Numbered from the stretch's first letter, positions 28,412 through 38,118 are shown. The stretch is 64,000 bases of DNA from Oryzomonas sagensis (GCF_008802355.1 NZ_VZRA01000001.1:442980-506979); one strand, 5' to 3'. The notes: generated by a model not told the origin, from the sequence alone. Made by a program: numbers and translations.

Positions 28412-30601
28412 ATGCCGATTCCGCTCGACGTGGTCATCATATGGCACATGCACCAGCCATACTACAAGGACCCGCTCAAGAACGAGTACGCCCTCCCCTG
28501 GACCTATCTGCACGGCATCAAGGATTATTTCGATATGCCGGCCATTGTGGAGGATACCCCGGGGGCAAAGGCGGTCTTCAACCTGGTTCCGTCCCTGATC
28601 GAGCAGATTCTGGATTATGCCGCCGGCACCGCCGCGGACCCATTCCTGGAAAGGGGCAAGGCGGCCCCGGCCGACCTGGGGGAGGATGACCGCATCTTCC
28701 TGCTGGAGAATTTCTTTTCCGCCAACCGGCAGCGCATGATCGAACCGTCCCGCCGCTACCTGGAGCTGCTCTACATGGCGGGCGAGGGAAAACCGGGCAG
28801 CGCCCGGGACCGGGTCCGACACTTCAGCGACCAGGACCTGCTGGACCTCCAGGTCCTCTTCTTCCTGGCCTGGACCGGCGAGGCCTCCCGCCGGCGCTAT
28901 CCGGCCTTTGCCGAACTGGCGGCCAAGGGGGAGGAGTTCACCGCTGCCGACAAGGACCTGCTCTTCGCCACCCAACGGGAACTATTGCAGGCCATCATCC
29001 CGTGCTACCAGCGTCTGCACCGGGAGGGACGGGTCGAGTTGGCCGTTTCCCCCTACTACCACCCCATCCTGCCGCTGTTGTGCGATGTCCGCAGCGCCCA
29101 GACCGCCATGCCGCGCGTCACGCTGCCCACAGCCGCCTTTCGCCACCCCGAAGACGCCCGCGCCCAGATCACGCGCGGCATCGACTACTTCACGCAGGTC
29201 TTCGGCTTCACCCCCACCGGCATGTGGCCGTCGGAGGGATCGGTCAGCAACGAGGCGCTGGAGATCATCGCCGAAAACGGCATCGGGTGGATCGCCACGG
29301 ATGAAGACATCCTGGTCAAAAGCCTCGAAGGGGGCCTGGGGGACCACAAGGAACGCCTCTACCGCCCCTGGCGTTTTGCCTGCCGGCACGGCGAGATCGG
29401 CGCCTTTTTCCGCGACCACCAACTCTCCGATCTGGTCGGCTTTACCTACTCCCAGTGGGATGCGGGCCGGGCCGTGGCGGATTTTTGCGGACGGTTGCAC
29501 GCCATCAAGGGGCGCGCCGGCGGCGAAGGGAAGGTGATTCCCATCTGCCTGGACGGGGAAAATGCCTGGGAGTATTATCCCACCAACGCCTACGACTTTT
29601 TGCAGGGGCTGTACCGGGGCATTGCCGAATCGCCGGCCCTCAACCTGACCGTCTGTTCCGACGTCCTGGCCCGCAGCAGCTTCGACGGCCGCTTGCACGG
29701 CATCCATCCCGGCTCGTGGATCAACGCCAACTACGGCATCTGGATCGGCCACCCGGAGGAGAACCTGGCCTGGGACCTGCTGGCCGCGACGCGGAACGCC
29801 GCCGTCTCCCGCAGCCCGGCCGTGGCCGAAGCCCTGGCGAGCGGGAAACCGGCTGCGGATGCCGCAGCGGAGATGATTTGCCGTTCACTGTACGCCGCCG
29901 AGGGGAGCGACTGGTTCTGGTGGTACGGGGACGATCATTTTTCACCCCACAGCGACCGGTTCGACCGGCTCTTCCGCCAGCATCTGATGAACGTTTACCG
30001 GCTGCTGGGGATCGACACGCCGCGCGAGCTCCTGGAAGCGATCAAGAAAAAGAGCCCGGCCGGGCTGATCCGGGAACCGGCCGGCTTCATCGACCCCGAA
30101 ATCAACGGCAAGATCAGCGACTACTTCGAATGGCTGGCAGCCGGCCTCTACGACCTGACCCGCCAAGGTTCGGCCATGCATTCCTCGGACCGCATGCTGC
30201 AGAGCTTCTACTACGGCTACAACAAGGACCATCTGTTCTTCCGCATCGACGGCATCCAGGAACTCTCCCGGATGCTGCGGGAGATCGATCTACTCAACCT
30301 GCACCTGATCTATGACCGGGAATACCGGCTGCCCCTGCAGATGCGCGCCGACGAGGGGCTCCTGCAGGTCAGGGAAAACAACGCCTGGGTGCCGACCAGC
30401 GGCCATTGCCGTTGGAAAATCGCCAAGACCTGCGAGGTCGCTATTCCGCTGGAGGCCATCAAACCGGCCCCCAAGAGCAAGCTGTTCGCTTCGGTGACCC
30501 TGGTGCGCGACAACGAGGAGATCGGACGCTGGCCCACGGATGCGCCGTTGATGATCTATTATGCGGGGCCGGAGATCGAGCTGGACAACTGGCTCATATA
30601 G
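28412..30601 (+). CDS. Glycoside hydrolase family 57 protein
   Basis: 729 residues without a signal peptide, so cytoplasmic. The GH57 regions are visible: WHMHQPYY at the N-terminus, PYYHPILPLL near 215, the nucleophile Glu275 in MWPSEGS, the acid/base Asp381 in CLDGENAWE, and GHPEENLAWD near 450. A beta-rich C-terminal domain (about 560-729) follows. Family members are alpha-amylases, 4-alpha-glucanotransferases, amylopullulanases or branching enzymes; the exact activity is not decided by sequence. The neighbours (NDP-sugar synthase, GalT-like) point to glycogen or storage-glucan turnover. Confidence 0.93.
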   Translation: MPIPLDVVIIWHMHQPYYKDPLKNEYALPWTYLHGIKDYFDMPAIVEDTPGAKAVFNLVPSLIEQILDYAAGTAADPFLERGKAAPADLGEDDRIFLLENFFSANRQRMIEPSRRYLELLYMAGEGKPGSARDRVRHFSDQDLLDLQVLFFLAWTGEASRRRYPAFAELAAKGEEFTAADKDLLFATQRELLQAIIPCYQRLHREGRVELAVSPYYHPILPLLCDVRSAQTAMPRVTLPTAAFRHPEDARAQITRGIDYFTQVFGFTPTGMWPSEGSVSNEALEIIAENGIGWIATDEDILVKSLEGGLGDHKERLYRPWRFACRHGEIGAFFRDHQLSDLVGFTYSQWDAGRAVADFCGRLHAIKGRAGGEGKVIPICLDGENAWEYYPTNAYDFLQGLYRGIAESPALNLTVCSDVLARSSFDGRLHGIHPGSWINANYGIWIGHPEENLAWDLLAATRNAAVSRSPAVAEALASGKPAADAAAEMICRSLYAAEGSDWFWWYGDDHFSPHSDRFDRLFRQHLMNVYRLLGIDTPRELLEAIKKKSPAGLIREPAGFIDPEINGKISDYFEWLAAGLYDLTRQGSAMHSSDRMLQSFYYGYNKDHLFFRIDGIQELSRMLREIDLLNLHLIYDREYRLPLQMRADEGLLQVRENNAWVPTSGHCRWKIAKTCEVAIPLEAIKPAPKSKLFASVTLVRDNEEIGRWPTDAPLMIYYAGPEIELDNWLI

Positions 30602-30603
30602 CC

Positions 30604-30722
30604 GCAACGCCATATTTGAGCGCTGAGGGCGGCGGCTCGTCGAAGGCTTGTCGGCATAGCGCTGCTATGCCTCTGTCGCCTTCTCCTCGCCGCCACCCCC
30701 ATCATCTCAAATCTGACGTTGC
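30604..30722. repeat. 119-bp palindromic element
   Basis: The outer arms GCAACG(CCATA)TTTGAG and CTCAAATCTGACGTTGC pair. The middle arms rich in GGCGGCG and CGCCGCC pair, and the centre is GGCATAGC-GCT-GCTATGCC. The whole segment can fold into one long imperfect hairpin. It lies between the GH57 and galT genes and contains no gene. Confidence 0.8.
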
Positions 30723-30785
30723 TGAACGTGGCAGATGGTTCTGGATGATGAAATTTACTACGATACACGGGTGAAGGAGCTTACC

Positions 30786-31811
30786 ATGTCAGAACTTCGC
30801 TGGGACCCCCTAAAGCTGCACTGGGTCATCATCGCCACCGAGCGCGGCAGGCGGCCGCGGGATTTCCATGTCGAGCCGGAGGGGGACGGCATGACCGCCT
30901 GCCCCTTCTGCTACGGCAACGAGGACAAGACGCCGCCCGAGATCTTCGCCATCCGCCCCAGCGGCATGCCCAACGCCGCCAACTGGCGGGTGCGGGTGAT
31001 CCCCAACAAATACCCGGCGCTCAGGGTGGAGGGGGAGCTGAACAACCGCGGCTATGGATTGTACGATGTGATGAACGGCATCGGCGCCCACGAGGTGGTC
31101 ATCGAAACCCCCGACCACAGCCGCAGCATGGCCGACCTCATCCCCCACGAGATCACCGACGTCCTGACCGCCTACCGGGCGCGCTATCAGGACCTGCGCA
31201 GGGATTTCCGCTTCCGCTACATGGTGCTCTTCAAGAACCACGGGCTCCGGGCCGGGGCGACCCTGAACCACTCCCACAGCCAGTTGATCGCCGTGCCGCT
31301 CCTCCCCCCGGTTGCCGCCACCCAGCTCAAGGTGGCGCGCAACTACTTCAACACCAAGGAACGCTGCATCTTCTGCGACCTGATCGCGTTCGAGCTGGAC
31401 TGCGGCGAGCGGGTGGTGCGGGAGTTTTCCAACTTCGTCACCCTGACCCCCTATGCCTCCAGTTCCCCCTTTGAACTGCGGCTGTATCCCAAACGCCACA
31501 GCCACGACTTCGCCCTGATGAACGACGCCCAACTGGCCGAACTGGCCGTGGCCATGAAGGACATGCTGCTCAGGGTCAAGAACGTGCTGCGGGATGCGCC
31601 CTACAATTTCATCCTCCACACCGCCCCCCCCATGCACCGGCGCCCCGGGAAACCGACCCACTGGAACTCCCTGGAACAGGACTATCACTGGCATATCGAA
31701 CTGGTGCCGCGTTTGACCCAGGTCGCCGGCTTCGAATGGGGCACCGGGTTCTACATCAACCCCACGTCGCCCGAGGATGCGGCCAGCTTCCTGCGGGAAG
31801 CGGACGTATGA
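30786..31811 (+). CDS. galT: GalT-family hexose-1-phosphate nucleotidyltransferase
   Basis: 341 residues from ATG 30786, with GAAGGAG upstream. It has a zinc-type CPFCYGNEDKTPPEI, the active-site histidines His162 and His164 in LNHSHSQL, and a second CIFCDL knuckle. This is the GalT (HIT superfamily) fold, which swaps a UMP group through a His intermediate. The motif is HSHSQ rather than the HPH seen in classical GalT, so ADP-glucose or another NDP-sugar may be the true substrate. It follows the GH57 gene and a palindrome, and cstA lies downstream with its own promoter. Confidence 0.85.
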   Translation: MSELRWDPLKLHWVIIATERGRRPRDFHVEPEGDGMTACPFCYGNEDKTPPEIFAIRPSGMPNAANWRVRVIPNKYPALRVEGELNNRGYGLYDVMNGIGAHEVVIETPDHSRSMADLIPHEITDVLTAYRARYQDLRRDFRFRYMVLFKNHGLRAGATLNHSHSQLIAVPLLPPVAATQLKVARNYFNTKERCIFCDLIAFELDCGERVVREFSNFVTLTPYASSSPFELRLYPKRHSHDFALMNDAQLAELAVAMKDMLLRVKNVLRDAPYNFILHTAPPMHRRPGKPTHWNSLEQDYHWHIELVPRLTQVAGFEWGTGFYINPTSPEDAASFLREADV

Positions 31812-31832
31812 TGCGATCCCCCGTAAATAACG

Positions 31833-31861
31833 TTGACAGCATGGCACAATCGGCATATTGA
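31833..31861 (+). promoter_or_regulatory. Sigma-70-type promoter for cstA
   Basis: TTGACA at 31833-31838, a 17-base spacer, and TATTGA at 31856-31861. It lies 54 bases before the cstA ATG. Confidence 0.65.
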
Positions 31862-31915
31862 AATGAGGATCGCACGAAACCGCCCGTCGCGATTCCACTC
31901 ACAGGAGGACTCGTT

Positions 31916-33727
31916 ATGAATGCACTCACCCTGGTCTTCGTCGCCCTCTGCGTCTTTGCCATTGCCTACCGCTTCTACGGCGTGTTCATGGCCAGCAGGG
32001 TGCTCGAACTCAAGGATGACCGGGAGACTCCCGCCGTGACCATGGCCGACGGCCACGACTACGTCAAAACCAACAAGTACATCCTCTTCGGCCACCATTT
32101 CGCGGCCATAGCCGCAGCCGGGCCGCTTCTGGGGCCGGTGCTGGCGGCCCAATTCGGTTTCCTCCCCGGCGCGCTCTGGATCATCGTCGGCTGCGTCCTG
32201 GCCGGAGCGGTCCACGACACCATCGTGCTGTTCGCCTCGGTACGCCACAAGGGCAAGAGCCTGGCCCGCATCGCCGAGTACGAAATCGGCAAGACCACCG
32301 GCACCGTGGCCTCCTTTGCCGTGCTCTTCATTCTGATCCTGACCCTGGCCGGTCTCTCCATCGCGGTGGTCAACGCCATGTTTTCCAGCCCCTGGGGGAC
32401 CTACACCGTCTTCTGCACCATCCCCATCGCGATCCTGATGGGCATCTACCTCCAGAAGATTCGGCCCGGCGACGTGAAGGGGGCCAGCGTAATCGGCGTG
32501 GTGCTGCTCTTCTTCGCCATAGTCACCGGCCCGTTCATTGCCGCCGATCCGGTCCTGGCGGGGCTGTTCACCTTCAGCAAGAAACAGATCGCCCTGTTCA
32601 TCCCGGTGTACGGTTTCTTCGCCTCGGTCCTGCCGGTCTGGCTGCTCCTCACCCCCCGGGACTACCTCTCCACCTACCTGAAGATCGGCACCATCGTCAT
32701 GCTGACCCTGGGGATCGTGGTCGTCCACCCGAACCTCTCCATGGAGCCGGTAACCAAATATATCTCCGGCGGCGGCCCGATCATACCGGGCGCGGTCTTC
32801 CCCTTCATCTTCATCACCATCGCCTGCGGTGCCCTGTCCGGGTTCCATGCCATCATCGGCACCGGCACCACCCCCAAGATGATCGGCAACGAGAGGGAGA
32901 TCCTCTTCATCGGCTACGGCGCCATGCTGACCGAAGGCTTCGTGGCGATCATGGCCCTGATCGCCGCCTGCGTGCTGGTCCCGGCCGATTACTTCGCCAT
33001 CAATGCCGCCCCCAAGGCCTTCCAGGCCCTGGGCATGGTGCCGGTGCACCTGCCCGAACTGGCGGCCGAGGTCGGTGAGCAGGTGCAGGGGCGACCGGGC
33101 GGCGCCGTCTCCCTGGCGGTCGGCATGGCCTACATCTTCTCCGCCGTACCCTTCATGAAGAGCATGATGGCCTATTGGTACCACTTCGCCATCATGTTCG
33201 AGGCGGTCTTCATCCTGACCGCCGTGGATGCCGGCACCCGCGTGGGCCGCTATCTGCTCCAGGAGATGCTGAGCAAGGTCGTGCCTAAATTCGGCGACTT
33301 CACCTGGAAGCCGGGCATCGCCATTGCCAGCTTTCTCTTCACCGCTTCCTGGGGGTATCTGGTCTATACCGGCGACATCACCACCATCTGGCCCCTGTTC
33401 GGCATGAGCAACCAACTCCTGGCCACCAGTGGCCTGATCATCGGCACCACCATGCTGATCCGGCTCGGCAAGGCCCGATATGCCTGGGTAACCGCCATCC
33501 CCGGCATCTTCATGATCCCGGTCACCATGTCCGCCGGCTATCTCAACATCACCAAAAACTACCTGCCCAAGGGGCTGACCCTGCTGGCCATCCTCTCGGT
33601 GGTCCTGATGGTCCTCATGGCGATCGTCTTCATCTCCGCCTTTGTCAAATGGTATCAACTGATGCGGGTCAAAGAGCCGGTTCCCGACCAGTACGGCGAC
33701 ATGGTGCTTGAGGAGGTGGAGGAGTAA
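31916..33727 (+). CDS. cstA: Carbon starvation protein A, peptide/pyruvate transporter family
   Basis: 603 residues, almost all membrane helices (about 16). The conserved CstA segments are present: HDYVKTNKYILFGHHFAAIAAAGPLLGPVLA near residue 45, WIIVGCVLAGAVHD near 90, LTPRDYLSTYLK near 245 and LWPLFGMSNQLLA-like near 490. CstA proteins import peptides or pyruvate in the inner membrane when carbon is scarce. ACAGGAGGA precedes the ATG. The hairpin at 33771-33811 is the likely end of the transcript. In this host the substrate is not known. Confidence 0.95.
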   Translation: MNALTLVFVALCVFAIAYRFYGVFMASRVLELKDDRETPAVTMADGHDYVKTNKYILFGHHFAAIAAAGPLLGPVLAAQFGFLPGALWIIVGCVLAGAVHDTIVLFASVRHKGKSLARIAEYEIGKTTGTVASFAVLFILILTLAGLSIAVVNAMFSSPWGTYTVFCTIPIAILMGIYLQKIRPGDVKGASVIGVVLLFFAIVTGPFIAADPVLAGLFTFSKKQIALFIPVYGFFASVLPVWLLLTPRDYLSTYLKIGTIVMLTLGIVVVHPNLSMEPVTKYISGGGPIIPGAVFPFIFITIACGALSGFHAIIGTGTTPKMIGNEREILFIGYGAMLTEGFVAIMALIAACVLVPADYFAINAAPKAFQALGMVPVHLPELAAEVGEQVQGRPGGAVSLAVGMAYIFSAVPFMKSMMAYWYHFAIMFEAVFILTAVDAGTRVGRYLLQEMLSKVVPKFGDFTWKPGIAIASFLFTASWGYLVYTGDITTIWPLFGMSNQLLATSGLIIGTTMLIRLGKARYAWVTAIPGIFMIPVTMSAGYLNITKNYLPKGLTLLAILSVVLMVLMAIVFISAFVKWYQLMRVKEPVPDQYGDMVLEEVEE

Positions 33728-33770
33728 GCCCCCTTCACAGCCGTGGCGTACAGCCCCATGCGCAACGCCA

Positions 33771-33811
33771 TTCCCGGCCCGCTTCCCCCCCAAAGGGAGC
33801 GGGCCGGGGAA
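33771..33811. terminator. GC-rich hairpin after cstA
   Basis: The core stem CGGCCCGCT pairs with AGCGGGCCG, extended by flanking TTCCC and GGGAA, with a C/A-rich loop. There is no U-tract, so it may be a weak terminator or a repeat element. It makes the upstream in-frame start at 33743 of the next gene unlikely. Confidence 0.55.
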
Positions 33812-33850
33812 TTCCTGCCGGTCCCCATCCCGAGTCCACCCGAGTACCCG

Positions 33851-34723
33851 ATGCCACGTACCCCTGACCTGAAAACCTGCCTCGACGACCTGTACGCCGC
33901 CCGGTCTGCCGCCCACCTGGCCAACGACCCGCTCTCCTTCTGCCACCGCTACGGGGAGACGGCCGACCGGGAGGTGGCCGCCGTCATCGCTTCATCCTTC
34001 GCCTACGGCGGAATCAAGATCATCCTGCGCACCCTGGAGAGGATTTTCGCCGAACTGGGGCCGTCGCCGCGCCGTTTTGTCGAGCGCTTCGACCCAAAAC
34101 AGGGTCTGCGGACCTTCAGCGGCTTCAAGCACCGCTTCAACGACGGCCGCGACCTGTGCGCCCTCTTGTGGGCCTGCCGGCTGATGATCGAGGAGAGCGG
34201 CAGCATCAACGCCTTCTTGACCCGCTTTCACGATAGCGGGGCCGGGGATGTGACCGCCGCCTTGGACGGCTACGCGTCGGCCGTGCGGGGCCTGGATTAC
34301 CGGCCCATATTTCGGAAGAGCACCATCCCCGCCGACTCCTACTTCCCCTTTTTCTTCCCCGCCCCCGCCTCGGGCAGTGCCTGCAAGCGCCTCTGCATGT
34401 TTCTGCGCTGGGTGGTGCGCCCGGCCGACGGCATCGACCTGGGGCTCTGGCAGGGAATCACCCCCGCCCAACTGGTCATCCCGGTGGACACCCACATCAG
34501 CCGCATCTGTTCCTACCTGGGCTTTACCCAGAGAAAGAACGCCGACTGGCGCATGGCCCAAGAGATCACGGCCAGCCTGCGGCTCCTCGATCCACGTGAC
34601 CCAGTCAAATACGACTTCTCCCTGGCCCACCTGGGTATCAGCGAGGGGTGCACCGGCACCGATCCCCTCCGCTGCCTGAAGTGCGCCATCGCCGGGGTCT
34701 GCCCGCAGGCGGTTTCGAGCTAG
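33851..34723 (+). CDS. DUF2400 (TIGR02757) family protein
   Basis: 290 residues from ATG 33851; the ribosome site is weak. The N-terminal DPLSFCHRYGETADREVAAVIASSFAYGGI and the central VIPVDTHISRICSYLGF are the conserved pieces of this family of helical proteins. The C-terminus has CTGTDPLRCLKCAIAGVC, a Cys cluster that could bind metal or an iron-sulfur centre. The fold is like HhH-GPD glycosylases with an unproven role. I infer the link to DNA repair from that fold only. Confidence 0.85.
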   Translation: MPRTPDLKTCLDDLYAARSAAHLANDPLSFCHRYGETADREVAAVIASSFAYGGIKIILRTLERIFAELGPSPRRFVERFDPKQGLRTFSGFKHRFNDGRDLCALLWACRLMIEESGSINAFLTRFHDSGAGDVTAALDGYASAVRGLDYRPIFRKSTIPADSYFPFFFPAPASGSACKRLCMFLRWVVRPADGIDLGLWQGITPAQLVIPVDTHISRICSYLGFTQRKNADWRMAQEITASLRLLDPRDPVKYDFSLAHLGISEGCTGTDPLRCLKCAIAGVCPQAVSS

Positions 34724-35136
34724 TCCTAAAAGCAATTTAAAAAATGAGATAAGCGCAATTGATCTCAACAAGTCTAGGCACGTTCCTACCATTTTCGGGG
34801 TTTATCCGTCGTTACCTTATCCGCCTACGATTAGTTATCGTTTGGGCAAATTTTTCCCACCCTCAAACCCGCCTCGGCCTTTTTCTCATTTTGACATAAG
34901 GCTGCCATTCATATCCTGGCGACATCATTTCATCAATCGGGACACTGTTAAAAAAATTAACACTCCAAGCCGGTTATCATATTGTTTTATAATGATATTT
35001 TCTATTTTATTTATTGATTTCATTTTTAAGACAGCGTATTTAATGAAAACCCATCGCGCAAAGAATTGGTACGCAACCTTGTATTCCATCCACGGTTTTC
35101 ACAGGCAATTGAAATACCAAAACGAGGGAGGTTTTT
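34724..35136. other. AT-rich intergenic region upstream of the RCC1-type gene
   Basis: 413 bases, clearly more AT-rich than the flanking genes. It ends in a GAGGGAGG ribosome site for the next gene. A possible weak hairpin (TGAGAT with ATCTCA near 34745-34770) lies at the start. A 111-codon open frame from 34842 crosses the next gene's start in another frame and shows no family features, so I leave it out. No RNA gene or riboswitch is recognised. Confidence 0.6.
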
Positions 35137-38070
35137 ATGGACCTGCTGAAACGACTCGGAATTCGACCAATTTTTGAAACTCTTCTTACTCTCCTGTCAC
35201 TACTGATATTTTTTTCTGCGGCCGCATTTGCCGCGGTAACCCCGAAGGTCGCTGCTGGCACTTCCAACACCATGGTACTGAAGAGCGACGGTACCGTGTT
35301 TGCTTGGGGGTGGAACCTCTACGGCCAACTTGGGGACGGGACCACTACCGACAGGCACTCGCCCACCGTCGTGCCCGGACTGACCGGGGTGACGGCCATC
35401 GTTCCAGGGTATGCCCACACGGCGGCGCGGAAGAGCGACGGCACCGTACTCGCCTGGGGAAATAACCTCCATGGACAAATTGGGGATGGGACCACCACCG
35501 AACGGCACTCGCCCACCGTCGTGCCCGGGCTGACCGGGATGGCGGCCATCGCTGTGGGAGATGCCCACACTGTGGCGCTGAAAAACGCTGGCACCGTGCT
35601 CGCCTGGGGATCGAACCTCCGCGGCCAACTTGGGGACGGGACCACCACCGACAGGCACTCGCCCACCGTCGTGCCCGGACTGACCGGAGTGACAGCCATC
35701 GCTGCGGGGTACCAACACACTGTGGCGCTGAAGAGCGACGGCACCGTAGTCGCCTGGGGGTGGAACGTCAACGGCCAACTTGGGGATGGGACCACCACCG
35801 AGAAGCACTCCCCCACCGTCGTGCCCGGGCTAACCGGGGTGACGGCCATCGCTACGGGGTATAACCATACCGTGGCGCTAAAGAGCGACGGCACTGTGGT
35901 CGCTTGGGGAGAGAACCAAAACGGCCAACTTGGGGATGGGACCACCATTGAGCGGCACTCGCCCATTGTCGTACCAGGACTGAACGGGGTAGCGGCCATC
36001 GCTGTGGGGCAGTACCATACCGTAGTGCTGAAGAACGACGGCACCCTAGTCGCCTGGGGGTGGAATGGCTCTGGCCAACTTGGAGACGGGACCACCACTC
36101 AACGGACTTCGCCCACCGTCATGTCCGGAGTGACCGGGGTGACGGCCATCGCTGTGGGGCAGTACCATACCGTATTGCTGAAGAACGACGGCACTGTGGT
36201 CGCCTGGGGGAGAAACGGCTCTGGCGAAGTTGGAGACGGGACCACCACTCAACGGACCTCGCCCACCATCGTTCCTGGCCTGAACCTTGGCGCCAGTATC
36301 TTTACCATCACAACCGGCGTTACCGGAAACGGTTCCATAACCTGCACTCCCTCGGCAACGGTAAGCCTGAACGGCAGTACCACCTGTACCGCCACACCCG
36401 ATGCGGGAAACTATGTCGCCTCGGTAACCGTGGATGGCACTGTGCAATCGGCCGCGGCCAATACCGCAAGCTACTCACAACCGTTCACCAGCGTCACCGC
36501 AAATCACACCATGACCGCAATATTCAGCGTTCAGAACAACCAGACCATCACTTTCAACCCTGCCACCAAAACCTACGGTGACCCGCCATTTAACCTGGGT
36601 ACCCTCGTCAGCAGCGGCGGTTCGGGCAATCCCGTGACATTTACTCTGATCAGCGGACCCGGCAGCCTGAGCGGCACAAACAACGCCACCTTGACCATCA
36701 CCGGCGCGGGGAGCATCGTGTTACGCGCCTCACAGGCGGGCAGCGCCGCTTATATCGCCGCTGCGGATGTAGTGCAGACGATTACCGTCAACAAAGCCAC
36801 CGCCACCATCATTCTGGGCGACCTGACCGCCACCCACGACGGCACGGCAAAATCGGCTACAGCCACCACCATCCCGGCCGGCTTGGCCGTCACCATCACC
36901 TATACCTATGACGGCAGTATCGTGATACCGACCAATTGCGGCAGCTATACTGTCGTTGCCGCCATCAACGATGCCAATTACCAAGGCACGGCCAGCGGCA
37001 CGCTAGTCATTAAGGATACCACGCCTCCGGTCATCCATATGTCCACCCTGCCCGACGGCAGCTACACCAACAATGAGATGCTCAACATCACCGGCACGGT
37101 CACCGACGATGTCGGCGTGAAGTATCTCACCGTCAACGGCGTGGTGCTTCCGGTCAATTCCGACGGCAGCTTCAGCTTGGCCATGATCCTTGTCGACGGG
37201 CCTAACCAGATTACCGCCCTGGCCAGTGATTCGGCCGGCAACAAGTCAACCGACAGCCGCACTATTATCCTGGATGTGACTGCGCCAAACCTGCTGATCA
37301 CAGCCCCGGCGGACAATAGCAAGACCGCTACGGCCCTGGCCACAATCAGCGGCACCGTGGACGAGGCCTCCACCGTTGCCGTCAAAGTGGGCAACGACAT
37401 CGTCAACGCCACCATGAACGGTACGAGCTACACCGCCTCCGTGACGCTTGTTGCCGGCATCAACACCATCGAAGTAACCGCCACCGATCTGGCCGGCAAC
37501 ACCAATACCCTGAAACGAACCGTTATCTACGACGACCAGAGCCCGGATTTGGCGATCACCGCGCCATCCCAAGACAGCCGCACCAATCAGGCCAATCTCA
37601 CCATCCGCGGAACCGTCAGCGACCCTTACACCGCCGTTACCGTCAGCATAGCCATGGACGGCCAGACCTACACCCCTGCCGTAATTAACGGGCAGTTTGA
37701 ACAGGCTGTCACCTTTACCACTGAAAAGAGCTACGCCATCGTGGTCACCGCCACCAACGAAGCAGGCGTCAGCTCTACAATCCAACGCAACGTGCTATAC
37801 GATGCCACCAAGCCGGGCCTGACCATCGACCCGGTTACCAGCCCGACCGGCCAAGCCAGTGTCGTGCTGACCGGCACCAGAGAGACGGGAACCATCGTCT
37901 CACTCAGCGTGGACACGGCCGCCGTCATAGGACAGATGACCTACCCGGATGCCACCACCTGGAGTTGCGCGGTGAGCTCCCTCGCAACGGGGACGAACAC
38001 CATTACCGTGACCGGTCAGGATCAGGCCGGCAATACCACCAGCGTAACGGCACAGGTTGTTTATCAGTAG
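35137..38070 (+). CDS. Exported RCC1 beta-propeller protein with MBG and Ig-like repeats
   Basis: 977 residues. Signal peptide about 1-32 (LLTLLSLLIFFSAAAFAA). Residues about 40-385 are seven RCC1-type blades, each with WGxNxxGQLGDGTTT. A bacterial repeat domain (about 388-465, cysteine pairs in SITCTPSATVSLNGSTTCTA) follows, then an MBG/YDG-like region (about 468-625) and four Ig-like domains (about 630-977), ending in VTAQVVYQ. No anchor or sorting signal is seen, so it is secreted or held at the surface by unknown means. RCC1 propellers bind proteins. GAGGGAGG precedes the ATG, and a strong terminator follows. Confidence 0.88.
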   Translation: MDLLKRLGIRPIFETLLTLLSLLIFFSAAAFAAVTPKVAAGTSNTMVLKSDGTVFAWGWNLYGQLGDGTTTDRHSPTVVPGLTGVTAIVPGYAHTAARKSDGTVLAWGNNLHGQIGDGTTTERHSPTVVPGLTGMAAIAVGDAHTVALKNAGTVLAWGSNLRGQLGDGTTTDRHSPTVVPGLTGVTAIAAGYQHTVALKSDGTVVAWGWNVNGQLGDGTTTEKHSPTVVPGLTGVTAIATGYNHTVALKSDGTVVAWGENQNGQLGDGTTIERHSPIVVPGLNGVAAIAVGQYHTVVLKNDGTLVAWGWNGSGQLGDGTTTQRTSPTVMSGVTGVTAIAVGQYHTVLLKNDGTVVAWGRNGSGEVGDGTTTQRTSPTIVPGLNLGASIFTITTGVTGNGSITCTPSATVSLNGSTTCTATPDAGNYVASVTVDGTVQSAAANTASYSQPFTSVTANHTMTAIFSVQNNQTITFNPATKTYGDPPFNLGTLVSSGGSGNPVTFTLISGPGSLSGTNNATLTITGAGSIVLRASQAGSAAYIAAADVVQTITVNKATATIILGDLTATHDGTAKSATATTIPAGLAVTITYTYDGSIVIPTNCGSYTVVAAINDANYQGTASGTLVIKDTTPPVIHMSTLPDGSYTNNEMLNITGTVTDDVGVKYLTVNGVVLPVNSDGSFSLAMILVDGPNQITALASDSAGNKSTDSRTIILDVTAPNLLITAPADNSKTATALATISGTVDEASTVAVKVGNDIVNATMNGTSYTASVTLVAGINTIEVTATDLAGNTNTLKRTVIYDDQSPDLAITAPSQDSRTNQANLTIRGTVSDPYTAVTVSIAMDGQTYTPAVINGQFEQAVTFTTEKSYAIVVTATNEAGVSSTIQRNVLYDATKPGLTIDPVTSPTGQASVVLTGTRETGTIVSLSVDTAAVIGQMTYPDATTWSCAVSSLATGTNTITVTGQDQAGNTTSVTAQVVYQ
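35281..36330 (+). repeat. Seven tandem 150-bp coding repeats (RCC1 blades)
   Basis: AAGAGCGACGG or a close variant recurs at 35281, 35431, 35581, 35731, 35881, 36031 and 36181, exactly 150 bases apart with no indels. Neighbouring units are highly similar at DNA level. This points to recent duplication or gene conversion. Confidence 0.92.
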
Positions 38071-38118
38071 GATTATTCCGGCAGCAGGACGCTGATCAAC
38101 ACGGAACAAGCCTCCCCC

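Noticed and set aside
31841-31854. TGGCACAATCGGCA before cstA, like a sigma-54 promoter.
   Set aside because: The GG to GC spacing is too short for the -24/-12 rule, and a good sigma-70 promoter overlaps the same place.
34842-35177. A 111-codon frame upstream of and overlapping the RCC1 gene.
   Set aside because: No ribosome site or family feature; it runs into the next gene in another frame.
35281-36330. Regular direct repeats that might suggest a CRISPR array.
   Set aside because: The 150-base units are continuous protein-coding RCC1 blades without separate unique spacers.
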